Assembly: GCF_027497355.1 (NCBI RefSeq)
Contig: NZ_CP114909.1
Location: 3,367,001 to 3,431,000 of the forward strand
DNA length: 64,000 nucleotides
Direction: 5' to 3'
Origin: Micromonospora sp. WMMA1947
GTDB taxonomy: Bacteria; Actinomycetota; Actinomycetes; Mycobacteriales; Micromonosporaceae
Shown here piece by piece: positions 35,885 to 44,747 of the stretch. Made by a program: the position numbers and the translations under genes. The notes under the pieces were generated by a model, which made no database searches, was not told the origin of the DNA, and saw only the letters and a program-made list of their open reading frames with translations. Every line of letters starts with the position of its first letter. Position 1 is the first letter of the stretch.

Positions 35885-37858
35885 GTGACCACGACACAGA
35901 ACAGCCGGCCCGAGTCACCCGACGGTGCGGGGCCGCTTCCCACCGAGGCGGGCCAGGTCTCCGAGAAGGAGGCCCGCCAGGTCGCCGAGGCGGCCCGCGA
36001 GTCGGCCTGGGACCGGCCCAGCTTCGGCAAGGAACTGTTCCTCGGCCGCTTCCGGCTCGACCTGATCGACCCGTGGCCCCGCCCCGACCCGGCCGAGGTG
36101 GCCCGCGCGGACGAGTTCCTCGGCGCGCTGCGCGCGTATCTGACGTCCGAGGTGGACGGTGAGGCGATCGAGCGGGACGCGCGCATCCCCGACGAGGTGT
36201 TCCACGGCCTGGCCGGGCTCGGCACGTTCGGCATGAAGATCGACCGGAAGTACGGCGGGCTCGGCCTGAGCAACCTGCACTACTGCCGGGCGCTGATGCT
36301 CGTCGGCTCGGTGAACCCGGCGGTCAGCGCGCTGCTCTCCGCGCACCAGTCGATCGGCGTGCCGCAGCCGCTGAAGATGTTCGGCACGCCCGAGCAGAAG
36401 GACCGGTTCCTGCCCCGGCTCGCGGCCGGTGAGGTCTCCGCGTTCCTGCTCACCGAGCCGGACGTCGGCTCCGACCCGGCCCGGCTCGCCACCACCGCCG
36501 AGCCCACCGCCGACGGCACCGGCTACCGGCTCAACGGGGTGAAGCTCTGGGCCACCAACGGCACGCTCGCCACGCTGCTGGTGGTGATGGCCCGGGTGCC
36601 GGCCGCAGAGGGGCGGCGCGGCGGCATCACCGCGTTCGTGGTGGAGGGCGACAGCGACGGCATCACCGTGGAACGGCGCAACTCCTTCGTCGGGCTGCGT
36701 GGCCTGGAGAACAGCCTCACCCGGTTCCACGACGTGTTCGTGCCGAAGGAGAACGTGATCGGCGGCGAGGGCAAGGGCCTGAAGATCGCGCTGACCACGT
36801 TGAACACCGGGCGGCTCTCGCTGCCGGCCATGTGCGTCGGCGCCGGCAAGTGGGCGCTCAACGTGGCCCGCGAGTGGGCGGCGGACCGGGTCCAGTGGGG
36901 TCGGCCGGTGGGTGAGCACGAGGCGGTGGCGAAGAAGCTGTCCTTCATCGCCGCCACCACGTACGGCATGGAGTCGATGCTCGACCTGTCCTGCATGCTC
37001 GCCGACGACGACCGCAACGACATCCGGATCGAGGCGGCGCTGGTCAAGCTCTACGCCAGCGAGATGGCCTGGCGGATCGCCGACGAGCTGATCCAGATCC
37101 GCGGTGGCCGCGGCTACGAGACGGCCGACTCGCTCGCCGCCCGGGGAGAGCGACCGGCCGCCGTCGAGCAGCTCCTGCGCGACCTGCGGATCAACCGGAT
37201 CTTCGAGGGCTCCACCGAGATCATGCACCTGCTGATCGCCCGCGAGGCGGTCGACGCGCACCTGTCCGTGGCGGGCGACATCATCGACCCGGACGCCGGG
37301 CTGGGCCGCAAGGCCAAGGCGGGCGCGCGGGCCGGCGCCTTCTACGCGAAGTGGCTGCCCACGCTCGCCGTCGGCAAGGGGCAGACGCCCGGGGCGTACC
37401 AGGAGTTCGGGCCGCTGGCCGGGCACCTGCGCCACGTCGAGCGGACCTCCCGCAAGCTGGCCCGGTCGACCTTCTACGCGATGTCGCGCTGGCAGGGGAA
37501 GATGGAGCGCAAGCAGGCGTTCCTCGGCCGGGTGGTGGACATCGGGGCGGAGCTGTTCGCGATGAGCGCGGTCTGCGTCCGGGCCTACGCCGAGCGGGAC
37601 GCGCACCCGGAGAACGTCGAGTTGGCCGACCTGTTCTGCCGTCAGGCCCGGCTGCGCGTCGACGAGCTGTTCACCGGCCTGTGGTCGAACACCGACTCGG
37701 TCGACGTGGCCGCCGCCAAGCGGATCGTCGCCGGCCGGTACGCCGCACTGGAGGACGGCGTGGTCACGCCGCCGGCCGACCTGCCGTGGGTGGCCCGCTG
37801 GGAACCGGGGCCGTCCACCGAGCAGGACGTCCGCCGTCGCATTCCGCCCGCCGGCTGA
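35885..37858 (+). CDS. acyl-CoA dehydrogenase, long form
   Basis: This 657-residue flavoenzyme has the acyl-CoA dehydrogenase core. FLLTEPDVGSDPA and LWATNGTLA (FAD and substrate region) fall near residues 190-230, RVQWGRPVGEHEAV in the helical domain, and the FAD-contacting IRGGRGYE near 410. It is about 250 residues longer than the minimal family, with an extra C-terminal helical domain, as in very-long-chain types. It catalyses the first step of beta-oxidation. GTG 35885 follows GAGGAGG. Confidence 0.92.
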   Translation: MTTTQNSRPESPDGAGPLPTEAGQVSEKEARQVAEAARESAWDRPSFGKELFLGRFRLDLIDPWPRPDPAEVARADEFLGALRAYLTSEVDGEAIERDARIPDEVFHGLAGLGTFGMKIDRKYGGLGLSNLHYCRALMLVGSVNPAVSALLSAHQSIGVPQPLKMFGTPEQKDRFLPRLAAGEVSAFLLTEPDVGSDPARLATTAEPTADGTGYRLNGVKLWATNGTLATLLVVMARVPAAEGRRGGITAFVVEGDSDGITVERRNSFVGLRGLENSLTRFHDVFVPKENVIGGEGKGLKIALTTLNTGRLSLPAMCVGAGKWALNVAREWAADRVQWGRPVGEHEAVAKKLSFIAATTYGMESMLDLSCMLADDDRNDIRIEAALVKLYASEMAWRIADELIQIRGGRGYETADSLAARGERPAAVEQLLRDLRINRIFEGSTEIMHLLIAREAVDAHLSVAGDIIDPDAGLGRKAKAGARAGAFYAKWLPTLAVGKGQTPGAYQEFGPLAGHLRHVERTSRKLARSTFYAMSRWQGKMERKQAFLGRVVDIGAELFAMSAVCVRAYAERDAHPENVELADLFCRQARLRVDELFTGLWSNTDSVDVAAAKRIVAGRYAALEDGVVTPPADLPWVARWEPGPSTEQDVRRRIPPAG

Positions 37859-38155
37859 CCAACCGCTGCACCCTCGCCGCGCCCGCACCGCGGTCGTCGT
37901 CCGCCGGTTGGTGCCGGGTTGCGGCGTGCTGCGCCTGCGGACGGCACCGTCCGTCGGTCCACGCGGAGTCCGGCGACTGCCGGGCCGACCGGGAACGTCG
38001 GCCGCACCCACCGGCCACCGTTCCCGAACCGGAGGAGCGGGCTGTTGTCCTGACGTCGTGTCGGACTCGCGGCGCGCCGCCGGGCCCGCGGCCTTTTGGG
38101 AAGAGCCAGCGACCCGATACGCGGTGTCACGTGGCGCCAGAGGAAGGACTCTTTT

Positions 38156-38205
38156 TCGTCGTTATGACTCTCGGTCATAATTATGACCGAGAGTCATAAC
38201 GACGA
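38156..38205. repeat. perfect 50-bp palindrome without a loop
   Basis: Both 25-bp arms match without mismatch; the left arm begins TCGTCGTTATGACTCTCGG and the centre is CATAATTATG. It is AT-rich compared with its surroundings. It lies between two convergent genes, next to the heptamer array. Confidence 0.9.
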
Positions 38206-38220
38206 GAAGTGCATCATCTG

Positions 38221-38311
38221 CCGGGAGCCGGGAGCCGGGAGCCGGGAGCCGGGAGCCGGGAGCCGGGAGCCGGGAGCCGGGAGCCGGGAGCCGGGAGCCG
38301 GGAGCCGGGAG
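38221..38311. repeat. heptamer tandem repeat (CCGGGAG) x13
   Basis: Thirteen exact head-to-tail copies of CCGGGAG occur, ending 8 bp beyond the stop codon of the minus-strand membrane gene. Perfect identity suggests recent expansion and probable length variation between strains. Confidence 0.95.
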
Positions 38312-38319
38312 CGGGGACG

Positions 38320-38925
38320 TCAGCGACCGCCGCGCAGCCCCAGTTCGCGCAGCTCCAGCGCGGCGAGCGCGTCGACTGTCGCGTCGTCGCCGCGCCGCCA
38401 CGCCTCGGCGACGTCGGGCGCGATCCGGGTCAGCTTCGACAGCGGCTGACCGGCCAGCGCGCGCAGCGCCAGCAGGTCCCGGCCGGCCGGCGCACCGGCC
38501 AGTGCCTTCGCCGCGCCGGCCCGGCGCATCCAGCGCAGGCGCAGCGGCAGCCAGCCGAACAGCACCAGGCCGAGCGGGAACACCAGCACCGCGACGGTCA
38601 GCCCGAGCGCGAGCTGCCCGACCAGTTCCTGCTGGTCGCGGCCCGCGTCGGCGACCGCGCGGGCGGCGTCGGCGGCCCGGGTGAACGGCGCGGTCAGCTC
38701 GTCTCCGACGATCGGCACCCGGCCGACCTTGCCGCCGGCGTCGGCCAGGTTGTCGGCGAGACCACCGCCGGCACCCTCCAGCTTCTGCCCGGGTACGGCG
38801 AGCTTCTCGACCACGTCGTGCAGCCACAGCGCGAAGCGGATCGCCGCGTACACCCAGACGACCACGAGCAGGTCGGTGAGGAACTGGCGGACGGCGGTGG
38901 GAAAACGGTCGGCGTAGATCTTCAC
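38320..38925 (-). CDS. hypothetical two-TM membrane protein
   Basis: This 201-residue protein has a membrane segment near the N-terminus (LTDLLVVVWVYAAIRFALWL), a helical extracytoplasmic region of about 70 residues, a second membrane segment (LALGLTVAVLVFPLGLVLFGWL) and a basic, Ala/Leu-rich tail. The family is unknown to me, though similar proteins occur in other actinobacteria. GTG 38925 is the best start. A perfect heptamer array begins 8 bp after its stop codon. Confidence 0.7.
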   Translation of the reverse strand: MKIYADRFPTAVRQFLTDLLVVVWVYAAIRFALWLHDVVEKLAVPGQKLEGAGGGLADNLADAGGKVGRVPIVGDELTAPFTRAADAARAVADAGRDQQELVGQLALGLTVAVLVFPLGLVLFGWLPLRLRWMRRAGAAKALAGAPAGRDLLALRALAGQPLSKLTRIAPDVAEAWRRGDDATVDALAALELRELGLRGGR

Positions 38926-38977
38926 GCCGGACAGCGTCCCACGGCGCGGGCGCGTCGGCACCTGGCGGATTTCCCGC

Positions 38978-39280
38978 TCAGTGCGACCCTTCGCCGGCGT
39001 GACTGACCGCGTCCGCCACGATGTGCGCGACGTGGTCGTCGACCAGCGCGTACGCGATCTCCCGGCCGCGCCGCGACCCGCGTACCACCCCGGCGCCGCG
39101 CAGCACCCGCAGGTGCTGGGAGACGAGCGGCTGCGGCGCGCCGAGCTTCTCGACCAGCTCGTGCACGCAGCGCTCGCCCTCGGCCAGCTCGCTGACGATC
39201 GCGAGCCGGATCGGGGCCGAGAGCGCGCGCAGCAGGTCACCCGCACCCTCGAAGGCGTCGTACCCGTTCGTGCCGGTCAC
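38978..39280 (-). CDS. ArsR/SmtB-family zinc sensor
   Basis: This 100-residue winged-helix repressor carries the complete alpha-5 metal site DxHx10HxxE (Asp81, His83, His94, Glu97), characteristic of zinc/cobalt sensors such as SmtB and CzrA. The recognition helix is LVSQHLRVLRGAG. It lies 43 bp downstream of znuB in the same direction. TACCGT lies 6 nt before the GTG, so it may have its own leaderless promoter. In Mycobacterium the SmtB orthologue also lies near glyS and uppS, next to zur, but no zur gene is present here. Confidence 0.9.
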   Translation of the reverse strand: MTGTNGYDAFEGAGDLLRALSAPIRLAIVSELAEGERCVHELVEKLGAPQPLVSQHLRVLRGAGVVRGSRRGREIAYALVDDHVAHIVADAVSHAGEGSH

Positions 39281-39323
39281 CCTGTAACGGTAACCAATCC
39301 CAGCTGCGCCGGCGGGTAGGGCC

Positions 39324-40199
39324 TCACCGCAGCAGCACCTCGTGCTCGGCCGGCTCGGGCGGCGGCGTCGCCCGGTCGGTCCGGGTCCGCCGCCGCAGCG
39401 CCCGCAGACCGGCCGCCGCGAGCGCGACCAGCAGGAACGAGCCGATCGCCACGAGCACCACCGACGCGCCGGGCGCGGTGTCCGCGGTGGCGGCCACCCA
39501 CACCCCGGTGCCGGCGGCGAACAGGCCCAGCGCCATGGCCGCCGCCATGGTCGACCGGAATCCCCGGGTCACCTGCTGCGCGGCGGCCACCGGCACCACC
39601 ATCAGCGCGCTGATCAGCAGCACCCCGACCGCCCGCATGGCGATGGTCACCGTGACCGCGGTGCCGACCGCGATGACCAGGTTCAGCGTCCGCACCGGCA
39701 GGCCGGACACCCGGGCGTACTCCTCGTCGTGGCACACCGCGAACAGCGCCGGGCGCAGCACCAGCATGGTCACCAGCAGCACCGCGCCGAGCACACCGAT
39801 GGTGATCAGGTCGGTGCGGGAGGTGGTGGTCAGCGACCCGAACAGGTACGCGTTGAGCGACCCGCTGCTGGCGTCGGAGAGCCCGACCAGCATCACGCCA
39901 CCGGCGATGCCGCCGTAGAACAGCAGCGCCAGCGCGAGGTCGCCGGACGTGCGCCCGTACGCGCGGACCAGCTCGATCACGATCGCGCCGAGCGTCGCGG
40001 CGATCACCGCCACCAGCACGGGGGAGCGGTTGAGCAGCAGTCCCGCGCCGACGCCGGTGAGCGCCACGTGCCCGAGCCCGTCGCCGATCAACGCCAGCCG
40101 GCGCTGCACCAGGTAGATGCCGAGCGCCGGGGCGGCCAGCCCGATGATCAGCGCGCCGACCAGGGCGCGGAGCATGAAGTCGTACTGGAAGAGGTCCAT
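39324..40199 (-). CDS. znuB: zinc ABC transporter permease
   Basis: This 291-residue ABC-3 family permease has about eight membrane helices and the family-typical GDGLGHVALTGVG and the C-terminal MRAVGVLLISALMVVPVAAA. It imports zinc (or manganese) with the ATPase and binding protein encoded upstream. It begins 1 bp after the znuC stop, so translation is probably coupled. The Zur-type box upstream of znuA favours zinc. Confidence 0.92.
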   Translation of the reverse strand: MDLFQYDFMLRALVGALIIGLAAPALGIYLVQRRLALIGDGLGHVALTGVGAGLLLNRSPVLVAVIAATLGAIVIELVRAYGRTSGDLALALLFYGGIAGGVMLVGLSDASSGSLNAYLFGSLTTTSRTDLITIGVLGAVLLVTMLVLRPALFAVCHDEEYARVSGLPVRTLNLVIAVGTAVTVTIAMRAVGVLLISALMVVPVAAAQQVTRGFRSTMAAAMALGLFAAGTGVWVAATADTAPGASVVLVAIGSFLLVALAAAGLRALRRRTRTDRATPPPEPAEHEVLLR

Positions 40200-40200
40200 C

Positions 40201-40965
40201 TCAGATGCCTGTCCAGAGCCGGGCCGGCTCCTCGTCGCAGTGCGGGTGCACGTGCTCGTGGTCCGGGTCGGCGTGGTGGCCGGCCGGTTCGGGCACCGCG
40301 CCGTCGTGGGCGATCCCGCCCTGGTGCACCACCACGGCCCGGCTGATCAGCGGGCGCAGCGGGCCCAGCTCGTGCGCGACGAGCAGCACCGTGCCCCCGC
40401 CGTCGCGGAACGTGCGCAGCGCCCCGGCGAACGCCTCCTGGCTGGCCGCGTCCACCCCGGCGGTCGGCTCGTCGAGCACCAGCAGCTCCGGCCCGCCGGC
40501 GAGCGCGCGGGCGATCAGGGTGCGCTGCTGCTGGCCGCCGGAGAGCGTCGACACCGGGTCGCCGGCCCGGTCGGCGAGCCCGACCGCGTCCAGCGCCGCC
40601 GCCACCGCCTCCCGGTCCGCCCGCCCGGCGGGCCGCAGTACGCCCCGGCGGGCCAGCCGCCCGGACGCCACCACCTCGCCCACGGTGGCGGGCACTCCGC
40701 TGCCCGCGCCGAGCCGCTGCGGCACGTACCCGATGCGGTGCCACTGCCGGAAGCGGCGCTGCGGTGTGCCGAACAGGGCGACCGACCCGGCGCCGACCGG
40801 CACCAGGCCGAGCGCGGCGCGCACGAGCGTCGACTTGCCGGAGCCGTTGGCGCCGAGCACGGCGACCACCTCGGAAGCGGTCACTGTCAACGAGACGTCA
40901 CGCAGCACCGGGCGGCCGTCGTAGCCGACGGTGGCGTGCGCGATCTCGATCACCGGTGGGGTCAT
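40201..40965 (-). CDS. znuC: zinc ABC transporter ATP-binding protein
   Basis: This 254-residue ABC ATPase has Walker A GANGSGKST, signature LSGGQQQRTL and Walker B ELLVLDEPTAGVD. The histidine-rich tail (HHADPDHEHVHPH) may buffer zinc. It overlaps the znuA stop by 4 bp and belongs to the znuACB operon. Confidence 0.93.
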   Translation of the reverse strand: MTPPVIEIAHATVGYDGRPVLRDVSLTVTASEVVAVLGANGSGKSTLVRAALGLVPVGAGSVALFGTPQRRFRQWHRIGYVPQRLGAGSGVPATVGEVVASGRLARRGVLRPAGRADREAVAAALDAVGLADRAGDPVSTLSGGQQQRTLIARALAGGPELLVLDEPTAGVDAASQEAFAGALRTFRDGGGTVLLVAHELGPLRPLISRAVVVHQGGIAHDGAVPEPAGHHADPDHEHVHPHCDEEPARLWTGI

Positions 40966-41909
40966 GAACAGTCCAGAGCGGTTCGCAGGGTCTGCAGGTT
41001 GGTGCGCATCGCGGAGAGGTAGTCGCCGTCGGCGGGCGGGCCCTCCAGCGGGTCCAGGACGGCCGTCTTCGCGCCGACCTCACGCGCGATGGTCTCGGCG
41101 ACCTTCGGGCTGACGAGCGTCTCGAAGAAGATCGTGCCGGCCTGGTGCTTCCGGGCCTCCTCGGCGACCTCGGCGAGCCGCTTCGGGGACGGCTCGGACT
41201 CCGGGGTGAGCCCGCTGATGCCGATCTGCTCCAGCTGGTAGCGCTCGGTCAGGTAGCCGAACGCGGTGTGGCTGGTGACGATCTCCCGGCGCTGGCAGGT
41301 GCGCAGGCCGTCGGCGTACTCGGTGTCGAGCTTCGTCAGCTCGGTACGCAGCGCGTCGGCGCGGGCGGTGTAGTCGGCGGCGTGGTCCGGGTCGGCCTTG
41401 CCGAGCCGCTCGGCGAGCTTGTCGCCGATGGTGGCCAGCCGGGTCGGGTCGAGCCAGACGTGCGGGTCCTTGCCTCCGCCCTCCTCGGTGTGCCCGGCCT
41501 CGCCCTCGTGGTCGTGGTCGTGGCCACCGGCGGCGGCGTCCCGCAGCGGCGTGACGCCCGCCACGTCGAACGCGCGGGCGCCGCCGTTCTGCTCCACCGC
41601 CTCGTCCACCGCCGGCTGGAAGCCGCTGAGGTAGACGACCAGGTCGGCGTCGACCACCTGGCCGACCTGCCGCGGGTTGAGTTCCAGGTCGTGCGGCTCG
41701 GCGCCCGGCTTGGTGAGGTTGCTGACCGCTACCGTGTCGCCGCCGATCCGCTCGGCCAGGAACTGGAGCGGGTAGAACGCGGCCACCACGCCGACCTTGC
41801 CCGGCTCGCTCGCGGCGCCTGTGCCGTCCCCGCAGGCGGTCAGGCCGGCGGCGGCGAGCAGGGCGGTGGTTGCGGCGGTCAGGATGCGGCGAGGTGCGCG
41901 AACGGTCAT
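40962..41909 (-). CDS. znuA: zinc ABC transporter substrate-binding lipoprotein
   Basis: This 315-residue cluster A-I binding protein has a lipobox LTAC (Cys26), the central His/acidic loop GGHDHDHEGEAGH (about 125-137) and metal-ligand regions EPHDLELN, HVWLDP and TSHTAFGYL. The His-rich loop is typical of zinc-specific ZnuA. GACAGT lies 7 nt before ATG 41909, with TTGACA 18 nt further upstream, giving a leaderless promoter overlapped by a Zur-like box. Confidence 0.94.
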   Translation of the reverse strand: MTVRAPRRILTAATTALLAAAGLTACGDGTGAASEPGKVGVVAAFYPLQFLAERIGGDTVAVSNLTKPGAEPHDLELNPRQVGQVVDADLVVYLSGFQPAVDEAVEQNGGARAFDVAGVTPLRDAAAGGHDHDHEGEAGHTEEGGGKDPHVWLDPTRLATIGDKLAERLGKADPDHAADYTARADALRTELTKLDTEYADGLRTCQRREIVTSHTAFGYLTERYQLEQIGISGLTPESEPSPKRLAEVAEEARKHQAGTIFFETLVSPKVAETIAREVGAKTAVLDPLEGPPADGDYLSAMRTNLQTLRTALDCS

Positions 41910-41930
41910 GGGCTCAACTGTCCGCGACAA

Positions 41931-41945
41931 CGAAAACTATTGTCA
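41931..41945 (-). promoter_or_regulatory. Zur-type operator upstream of znuA
   Basis: TGACAATAGTTTTCG (minus strand) matches 11 of 15 positions of the actinobacterial Zur consensus TGAAAATGATTTTCA. It overlaps the -35 TTGACA and the spacer of the predicted znuA promoter, the expected place for zinc-dependent repression. Confidence 0.7.
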
Positions 41946-41997
41946 AAAACGCATGATTGCATGTCAGCGCAGGTCAGCTCGGCTCTGCTTCCCCGAG

Positions 41998-42261
41998 TCA
42001 GCCGACCATGACCTTCGCCAGCGCCACCGCGATCAACAAGGTGAGCATCACCAGCCGGAGCATCCGGGTCGCCGGGGCCTGCACCGGCCAGGTGACCGAC
42101 ATCAGCCAGACCAACCCGCCGGCCAGCACGAGCAGCAGGACGCCGCCCGCCGGGCCGGGCGCGAAGAGGCCGACAAGCACCACGGCCAGCGTGGCCAGGA
42201 ACACCGCCGTCGGGTTGAGCCGTGCCAACCGGGACAGCACAGGACTCTGCGTACGCTGCAT
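41998..42261 (-). CDS. small two/three-TM protein (DUF6703-like)
   Basis: This 87-residue protein has a short polar N-terminus (MQRTQSPVLSRLARLNPTA) followed by three hydrophobic stretches, the first VFLATLAVVLVGLFAPGPAGG. The pattern resembles DUF6703 proteins of actinobacteria, which have no known function. It is divergent from the ABM gene with about 27 bp between starts, and its end is close to the znuA promoter region. Confidence 0.7.
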   Translation of the reverse strand: MQRTQSPVLSRLARLNPTAVFLATLAVVLVGLFAPGPAGGVLLLVLAGGLVWLMSVTWPVQAPATRMLRLVMLTLLIAVALAKVMVG

Positions 42262-42288
42262 GCCACAAACTCTACGAGGAGGAACCCC

Positions 42289-42630
42289 GTGCTGGTCACC
42301 AACCGCTTCGTGGTGGAAGCCGAAACGGTGGACGAGTTCACCCGGGCGGCGCACGCCGCACTGGCCGCGCTCGCCGCCCGCCCCGGCTACCTGCGCGGTG
42401 AACTGCTGCGGGCGCTCGACGACCCGGCCCACTGGGTCCTGATCACCGAGTGGGAGTCGGTCGGGGCGTACCGGCGGGCACTCGGCGGATTCGACGTCAA
42501 GGTCACCGCCGTGCCGTTGCTCGCCCGATCGGTGGACGAGCCGTCCGCGTACGAGACGCTCGCCAGCGCCGCCCCCGACGGGGAGATCGTCGTCGTCGCC
42601 AGCGATCGTGCCGCAGGCCCGTACCGCTGA
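42289..42630 (+). CDS. antibiotic biosynthesis monooxygenase (ABM) domain protein
   Basis: This 113-residue protein has an ABM ferredoxin-like fold: TNRFVVEAETVDEFTRAAHAA, then a central RPGYLRGELLRALDDPAHWVLITEWES, typical of the family. Members oxidise small aromatic compounds or heme, but many have no known substrate. AGGAGGA precedes GTG 42289. No biosynthetic cluster surrounds it, so a housekeeping role is more likely. Confidence 0.82.
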   Translation: MLVTNRFVVEAETVDEFTRAAHAALAALAARPGYLRGELLRALDDPAHWVLITEWESVGAYRRALGGFDVKVTAVPLLARSVDEPSAYETLASAAPDGEIVVVASDRAAGPYR

Positions 42631-42655
42631 GTGCCGGGGCACTACCCTGGCGCGT

Positions 42656-43198
42656 ATGACCGCTCCCGGACCGGCCGCGCCACCCCCGCCATCCGTTCCG
42701 CCCGCGCTGCCGGCGGACCCCGGGGTGCCCGCACCGCCGCAGGGGCCCGGCGCCGCGCCGCCGTTCGCCGCCCCGCCCACCGAGGGCGGGCGGACCCGGC
42801 TCTGGCTCGGCCTCGGCGCGGGCGCGCTCGCAGTGCTGATCTGCTGCGGCGGGGGCGGCGCGGCGGTGGTCGGCCTGGCGGTGAGCAACGCCCAGGCCGT
42901 CGGCGAGCAGGGCCGGGCCGTCACGAACGACTACTACCAGGCGCTCGTCGCCCGGGAGTGGTCCAAGGCGTACGACACGCTCTGCGACGACATCCGGCGA
43001 CGCGAACCCCGGCGGGAGTTCGAGCGGCGGGTGGCCACCGAGCCACAGATCTCCGGCTTCCGGGTCGGCGAGGTCGACCTCGCCACGCTCACCGTGCCGG
43101 TGGACGTCACGCTGGCCGGCGGCCGGCGGGAGGCGCAGACCGTGACGCTGGCGCCGGACCAGCAGACGGGCGGCGTGGAGGTCTGCGGGGTGAGCTGA
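42656..43198 (+). CDS. Pro-rich single-TM protein with DUF4878-like extracellular domain
   Basis: This 180-residue protein has a Pro/Ala-rich cytoplasmic N-terminus (to about 45), one membrane segment with a CCGGGG core near 62-78, and an extracytoplasmic alpha-beta domain ([23 protein letters not shown]) that resembles the NTF2-like lumazine-binding/DUF4878 fold. TACCCT lies exactly 7 nt before ATG 42656, a clear leaderless arrangement. The function is unknown. Confidence 0.78.
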   Translation: MTAPGPAAPPPPSVPPALPADPGVPAPPQGPGAAPPFAAPPTEGGRTRLWLGLGAGALAVLICCGGGGAAVVGLAVSNAQAVGEQGRAVTNDYYQALVAREWSKAYDTLCDDIRRREPRREFERRVATEPQISGFRVGEVDLATLTVPVDVTLAGGRREAQTVTLAPDQQTGGVEVCGVS

Positions 43199-43311
43199 CC
43201 GGCCCCCGGTATTCTGCTGGGCTCGGGACGGACACGGTCGTACCGTTGTCCCGAACAGCCCGGTTCCATCCATCTCAACCGCGCCGACCGCCAGCCGGCG
43301 TAGGAGGAAAC

Positions 43312-44691
<1,380 letters not shown>

Positions 44692-44747
44692 GTGTAAGGA
44701 AGGGCCCCTTCTTAACGCCTCGCGTAGAGAAGGGGCCCCTTCTTAAC
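44692..44747 (-). repeat. 56-bp repeat, family 1 copy at the glyS end (inverted)
   Basis: Read on the minus strand this is GTTAAGAAGGGGCCCCTTC at one end and GGGCCCTTCCTTACAC at the other, the same 56 bp as the copies at 17399 and 45831. It begins the base after the glyS stop and supplies the TAA stop of the convergent minus-strand gene (44743-44745). Here it is at a convergent end, not at a promoter. Confidence 0.85.

Larger units (their letters stand above)
37859..38319. other. 461-bp repeat-bearing convergent spacer
   Basis: No gene is seen here. The region holds a perfect 50-bp palindrome (38156-38205) and a 13-fold heptamer repeat (38221-38311). The left 290 bp are ordinary GC-rich DNA that is open in several frames but has no ribosome site or recognisable protein. 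Confidence 0.65.

Noticed and set aside
35915..38011. 698-codon open frame antisense to the acyl-CoA dehydrogenase gene
   Set aside because: The same artefact; the sense protein is a clear family member.
38221..38311. Possible CRISPR array
   Set aside because: The heptamers are directly adjacent without spacers, so this is a simple tandem repeat.
38162..38450. Repeat-encoded REPGAGS-type peptides on the plus strand
   Set aside because: The frames arise from the heptamer array and the palindrome (both strands give the same MTLGHNYDRES-like start). No ribosome site or conserved protein supports translation.
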